Shown here in pieces: positions 6,647 through 9,666 of a stretch of 9,666 bases of DNA; positions within the stretch are counted from its first letter, which is position 1, and every line of letters starts with the position of its first letter. This DNA comes from Polaromonas sp. (lineage in GTDB: Bacteria; Pseudomonadota; Gammaproteobacteria; Burkholderiales; Burkholderiaceae_C), in contig JAHFQQ010000124.1 of the NCBI GenBank assembly GCA_023259235.1, forward strand, positions 1 to 9,666, read 5' to 3'. The notes beneath the pieces are model-generated. The model saw only the letters and a program-made list of their open reading frames with translations, was not told where the DNA came from and did no database searches. The position numbers and the translations under genes are program-made.

Positions 6647-6668
6647 TCAGCTCTCTATACAGAGCTGA
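6647..6668. repeat. Near-perfect 22-bp palindrome with TATA centre
   Basis: Half-sites TCAGCTCT (6647-6654) and AGAGCTGA (6661-6668) are exact reverse complements around CTATAC. The centre TATA is itself symmetric, and only one pair (C/C) breaks full symmetry. There is no T tract, so it is not a terminator. A protein binding or recombination site is possible. Confidence 0.6.
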
Positions 6669-6695
6669 TGCGCCGCGACTACGCAGGAACTTGTC

Positions 6696-6755
6696 CCGAA
6701 TCAGGCAGGCACAAGCTTCATGGTGGTAGGTATTCATCCTGATTGTCTGATTCGG
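6696..6755. repeat. Inverted repeat, 11 of 12 matching, around a 36-bp spacer
   Basis: CCGAATCAGGCA (6696-6707) is matched in inverse orientation by TGTCTGATTCGG (6744-6755) with one mismatch. The right arm overlaps a direct repeat of CTGATT at 6739-6744 and 6747-6752. The function is unknown; the arms could be a cruciform, a regulator site or the end of a degraded mobile element. Confidence 0.5.
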
Positions 6756-6963
6756 CCAGCGAGCTTATCTTTCGCTAGTGATGAACGACACGGCAATATT
6801 TCACCGATCGGTAGACGCTGGAACAAGGCCTGTTGCGCAGGGTTTGTTTTGTCCGTCATCGAGACCGGTACTGATCCGGCTGATTGCAACAGTATTGGAA
6901 AGCTTCCCAGGTACCAACCGAGAGCAGGTGCGCGACTCCCAAGTCATTTTGAGGCCGGGATAG

Positions 6964-6979
6964 CGAACGCCGCCGTTCG
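6964..6979. repeat. Small hairpin in the leader of the membrane-protein gene
   Basis: CGAACG (6964-6969) pairs exactly with CGTTCG (6974-6979) around CCGC, 17 nt before the ATG at 6997. That ATG has no visible Shine-Dalgarno. The hairpin could affect translation start, or it could be chance. Confidence 0.4.
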
Positions 6980-6996
6980 TTGCTCGCCATTTCGCC

Positions 6997-7719
6997 ATGC
7001 CAGAAACCGGTTACATCGCCGTATTCCTTGTCGGCCTGCTGGGCGGTGCCCACTGTGCCGCAATGTGCGGGGGCATCGTCGGCGCAGTTACGGCGCAAAT
7101 GCCGGTCGCACGGGTCGGGCGCCCGCCGCAATCCGTCTGGCCGCTGCAGCTTGCTTACAACGTCGGGCGCATCGCAAGCTACGTGGTGGCGGGGGCGGCC
7201 ATGGGAGCCATCGGCAGCGTCGGACTGCTGTTCAATAATTTGCTGCCGGTCCAATTGACGCTCTATGTCATCGCCAACCTGATGCTGGTGGCACTTGGCC
7301 TGTACCTCACCGGCATCACGCAGGCGCTGGCGTTCAGCGAAAGGCTGGGGCAGCGACTCTGGCGAAAGATCCAGCCATTGACCAAACGCTTATTGCCGGC
7401 ACAAAGTGTTGCCAAGGCGTTGCCACTCGGCATGCTGTGGGGCTGGCTGCCGTGCGGCATGGTGTACAGCGTGCTGACCACCGCACTCGTTGCGGGCAGC
7501 GCCTGGCGCGGCGCCGCACTAATGCTGGCCTTCGGTCTCGGAACCTTGCCCAACCTGCTGTTCGCCGGTTTGCTCCTCAGGAGATTGCGCGACGTAACGC
7601 GAACTCGGATGGTGCGCCTCATATCCGGGCTCCTGGTACTGGGTTTCGGACTGTTCGGGCTTGCCAATGCGACCTCTTTCGGCGGCCAGTTGTGGGATGG
7701 GGTCATCTGTCGCGTCTAG
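6997..7719 (+). CDS. TauE/SafE-like (DsbD_2/COG2836) inner-membrane protein
   Basis: A 240-residue polytopic membrane protein. Its hydrophobic segments fall at about 5-34, 55-80, 84-106, 141-166, 170-195 and 207-226. Family hallmarks are the N-terminal GLLGGAHCAAMCGG (13-26; Cys20 and Cys24), YNVGRIASYVVAGAAMG (54-70) and GMLWGWLPCGMVYSVL (145-160; Cys153). Databases often name this group 'sulfite exporter', but its members are commonly found beside cbb3 oxidase assembly and copper ATPase genes. The paired membrane cysteines recall CcdA/DsbD-type thiol transfer. A role in copper handling or redox supply for cytochrome oxidase assembly is inferred, and the convergent P-type ATPase supports it. 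ATG 6997 is the only normal start after the in-frame TAG at 6961. The stop is TAG, 32 bp from the convergent ATPase stop. Confidence 0.85.
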   Translation: MPETGYIAVFLVGLLGGAHCAAMCGGIVGAVTAQMPVARVGRPPQSVWPLQLAYNVGRIASYVVAGAAMGAIGSVGLLFNNLLPVQLTLYVIANLMLVALGLYLTGITQALAFSERLGQRLWRKIQPLTKRLLPAQSVAKALPLGMLWGWLPCGMVYSVLTTALVAGSAWRGAALMLAFGLGTLPNLLFAGLLLRRLRDVTRTRMVRLISGLLVLGFGLFGLANATSFGGQLWDGVICRV

Positions 7720-7751
7720 AAAGCCGTTCGGCGCCCGATCAACGCCCGAGG

Positions 7752-9666
7752 TTACCCCAGTGTTGCCGCCTCTGCGCTCGCAGTAGCGCCGGGCCCGTCT
7801 ATTGAATCGCGCAGCAGGGTGCGGGTTGAGTTCGCCACCACCAAGAGGCTGCTCGCCGACATCGCTACCGCCGCGACCAGCGGACTAAGATAACCGGCCA
7901 TCGCAAGCGGAATGGCAATCGCGTTGTAGCTAAGCGCCCATACCAGGTTCTGCCGAATGCGTCGATGAGTGGCGCCGACCAGCGCAAAAGCGTCGAGCAC
8001 GCGATCCAGATGGTCTCCGGGAATCACCATGTCAGCGGCCTCCGCCGCCAGTTTCGTCGGTGCCCCAAACGCTATGCCGAGGTCGGCCGCCGCCAGCGCG
8101 GGGGCGTCATTGCTGCCGTCGCCGATCATCGCGACGCGACCTTGCGTCCTCAGGCGCCGTATCACTGCGGCTTTTGCTTCAGGCGGTACGCCGGCATGGA
8201 CCTCATCGACATGTTCGGCATAGCCGTTGGAATGCTCGGCGCCAGTCAGCAATACCACGCGACAGTGGCGACGCAGGAAGGCGACGACCTTGATCCACTC
8301 GGGGCGGGCGCGATCGCGCGTGACGATGGCGCCTTCGGCACGGCCGTCCCAGCCGACCCAGGAGACAACGCTGTCGCTGTTGCGGCAATCGGCGACACTG
8401 GCCTCGAGAGACGCCGGAATAACCCAGTCGAGCGTTGCGAACAGGGCGCGGCTGCCAACCGCGACGCGGTGTGCGCCGACCCCGGCCACGGCACCCCGGC
8501 CGGGATGGAGTTCGACCTGGCGGGCGCTGCGCGACGTATCCAGAGCGGCAATGGCCTTCGCCACCGGATGCTCCGAATGACGCTCGACCGCCGCAGCGCG
8601 CGCCGCGGTATCGGGCGGCCCGATAACATCGACTACAGTCATTTCGCCGCAGGAAAGCGTTCCGGTCTTGTCCAGCACGACAATGTCGATGCGCGGCGAT
8701 TTCTCGAACAGGTTAGCGCTGCTGACGATGATGCCGTGACGCAGCGCACTACCCACGGCCGCCGCCGTGGTCAGCGGAATCGCCAGGCCGAAGGTGCAGG
8801 GGCAAGACACGATCAAGGTCGCCAGACTGGCCAGCAACGCCTGTTCTGGCGACGCGCCGGCGATGACGAAACCAAGGCCGACCACAACGGCCAGCATCAT
8901 CACCACCGGCACGAAGGCGCGCACAAGCCGATCGACGCGTCCCTGAATGCCACCGCTGGCGCTTTGCATGTTCCACAGCAGGCGCGAGAGATTGGCCATG
9001 CGGCTCTCCACCCGCTCGCCGACTTCGATTTCAAGCCTGCCTTCAAGCAGGATGCTGCCGCCCATGACGCGTTCACCGGCGCCACGCGACACCGGAAATG
9101 CCTCGCCGGTCATTAGCGACTCATCGATCGCCCCCTGACCGACGACGATTTCACCATCGATCGGGATTGCCTCTCCCGGACGCACGACAACCCGGTCGCC
9201 GGCGACCAGTTCATCGATCCCGCAGTTCAGGTAGCCACCGTCGCGCAGCACGCAGGCCCGGTCCGACCAGGCGCGCAGGATGCCGGTGAGTTCCAAGCTG
9301 GCCTTGCGGCGCGCACCTTGTTCGAGGAAGCGACCGATTGTCACGACCGCGATCAGGGTGCCGGCGACTTCAAAATACAGGTCCAGCGGATCACGAAACA
9401 ACTGGACGCAGCTGTAGGCATAGGTCGCAAGGATCGAGAGCGCCAGCAGCAGGTCCATGTTCGGCACGCCGACGCGCAGCGCGGTCCCTGCGCCCCGCAG
9501 GATCGGCCAGCCGACATAAAAGACCAGCAGCGTGGTGAGCGCGAACAAGGCCAGTGGCGTTGCCGTGAACGCAAGCCAGCTGATCGCGGCATAGTCTTCG
9601 CGCTGGACAAAGCCGCCATGCACCGGGTATATGAAAAGCAGCGCCAGCATCATCACCACAGAGGCA
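7752..9666 (-). CDS. Heavy-metal (probably Cu+) P1B-type ATPase, CcoI/CopA-like (5' partial)
   Basis: At least 637 residues read on the minus strand to TAA at 7754-7752, with the frame open at the window edge. The GTG at 9659 is internal, and the N-terminal metal-binding region lies outside. The core is complete: actuator TGEAFPV (about 9111-9091), transmembrane CPC metal site in SCPCTFGLAIP (CPC codons 8804-8796), phosphorylation site DKTGTL (Asp codon 8672-8670), the P1B-specific HP in ERHSEHPVAKAI (about 8580-8545) and the hinge GDGSNDAPALAAADLG (about 8128-8083). Two helices follow and the C-terminus is short. CPC with HP marks a transition-metal pump; CPC is typical of Cu+/Ag+. It would sit in the inner membrane and export copper to the periplasm. 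The TauE/SafE-like neighbour favours a cbb3-oxidase (CcoI/FixI) role over plain copper resistance, but the missing N-terminus leaves this open. CPCTFGLAIP differs slightly from the common CPCALGLATP. Confidence 0.9.
   Translation of the reverse strand, partial: ASVVMMLALLFIYPVHGGFVQREDYAAISWLAFTATPLALFALTTLLVFYVGWPILRGAGTALRVGVPNMDLLLALSILATYAYSCVQLFRDPLDLYFEVAGTLIAVVTIGRFLEQGARRKASLELTGILRAWSDRACVLRDGGYLNCGIDELVAGDRVVVRPGEAIPIDGEIVVGQGAIDESLMTGEAFPVSRGAGERVMGGSILLEGRLEIEVGERVESRMANLSRLLWNMQSASGGIQGRVDRLVRAFVPVVMMLAVVVGLGFVIAGASPEQALLASLATLIVSCPCTFGLAIPLTTAAAVGSALRHGIIVSSANLFEKSPRIDIVVLDKTGTLSCGEMTVVDVIGPPDTAARAAAVERHSEHPVAKAIAALDTSRSARQVELHPGRGAVAGVGAHRVAVGSRALFATLDWVIPASLEASVADCRNSDSVVSWVGWDGRAEGAIVTRDRARPEWIKVVAFLRRHCRVVLLTGAEHSNGYAEHVDEVHAGVPPEAKAAVIRRLRTQGRVAMIGDGSNDAPALAAADLGIAFGAPTKLAAEAADMVIPGDHLDRVLDAFALVGATHRRIRQNLVWALSYNAIAIPLAMAGYLSPLVAAVAMSASSLLVVANSTRTLLRDSIDGPGATASAEAATLG

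Larger units (their letters stand above)
6530..6996. other. Intergenic stretch without a convincing gene
   Basis: About 470 bp lie between the SDR-like tail and the membrane-protein gene. Short frames exist on both strands, for example 6778-6963 (+, 61 residues, GTG start) and 6737-6630 (-, 35 residues). They lack a good ribosome binding site, recognisable motifs or convincing codon bias. The part from about 6640 to 6960 looks less GC-rich than the flanking genes. It holds several inverted repeats, listed separately, plus a 10-bp palindrome ACCGATCGGT at 6803-6812. The promoter of the downstream gene must lie here, but no clear -35/-10 pair or FNR-type TTGAT-N4-ATCAA box was seen. Confidence 0.6.

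Noticed and set aside
6630..6737. A 35-codon minus-strand frame (begins MNTYHHEACACLIRDKF)
   Set aside because: It looks somewhat protein-like, but it has no proper ribosome binding site and no known family, and it contains the palindrome at 6647-6668; too short to support as a gene.
6778..6963. A 61-codon + strand frame with GTG start just before the membrane-protein gene
   Set aside because: No Shine-Dalgarno, no motif and an overlapping open frame on the other strand; left as non-coding.
6720..7238. A 172-codon + strand frame spanning the intergenic region
   Set aside because: It overlaps the start of the membrane-protein gene in another frame and has low-complexity Arg/Ala composition.
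7965..9116. A 383-codon + strand open frame
   Set aside because: Antisense to the P-type ATPase, whose motifs are unmistakable; this frame shows no family features.
1..9666. CRISPR array, transposase or integrase
   Set aside because: No regularly spaced repeats and no recognisable recombinase motifs on either strand, despite the tRNA scar.

Overview
The window looks like betaproteobacterial DNA, probably Burkholderiales. This is inferred from the GC-rich code, from the gene order of an aerobic aryl-CoA cluster, and from a tRNA-type terminator. Nothing in the window names a genus.

Region 1 (1-6249, all + strand) is a compact catabolic operon for an aromatic acid handled as its CoA thioester. 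In order it holds: the C-terminal Old Yellow Enzyme half of a fused flavin monooxygenase/reductase of the 2-aminobenzoyl-CoA monooxygenase/reductase or salicylyl-CoA 5-hydroxylase type (5' end outside the window); a MarR regulator; a crotonase; an acyl-CoA dehydrogenase; an aryl-CoA (2-aminobenzoate-like) ligase; a 4HBT thioesterase; and a Rid-family protein. Most junctions from marR onward overlap by a few bases (ATGA), so translation is probably coupled. The likely pathway is: ligase makes the aryl-CoA; the fused enzyme hydroxylates and reduces the ring; crotonase and dehydrogenase act on the resulting alicyclic CoA ester; thioesterase and Rid protein act as side or housekeeping enzymes; MarR senses an acid or aryl-CoA. 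Anthranilate is the favoured substrate, salicylate the alternative.

Region 2 (6250-6996) carries no convincing intact gene. It holds a strong hairpin terminator, then the last 29 nt of a tRNA on the minus strand without its 5' half. That fragment is joined directly to what looks like the C-terminal tail of a short-chain dehydrogenase. After it comes about 450 bp of apparently non-coding DNA with several inverted repeats. This looks like an integration scar, a deletion junction or, less excitingly, an assembly join.

Region 3 (6997-9666) is unrelated to aromatic catabolism. A small membrane protein of the TauE/SafE-like (DsbD_2/COG2836) type faces, tail to tail, a heavy-metal P1B-type ATPase that runs off the right edge. 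The pair is typical of copper supply for cbb3-type cytochrome oxidase (CcoI-like).

No CRISPR array, transposase, integrase, rRNA or complete tRNA was seen. The most interesting points are the tRNA/SDR junction, the Rid protein that lacks the usual catalytic arginine, and the crotonase that lacks both usual catalytic glutamates.
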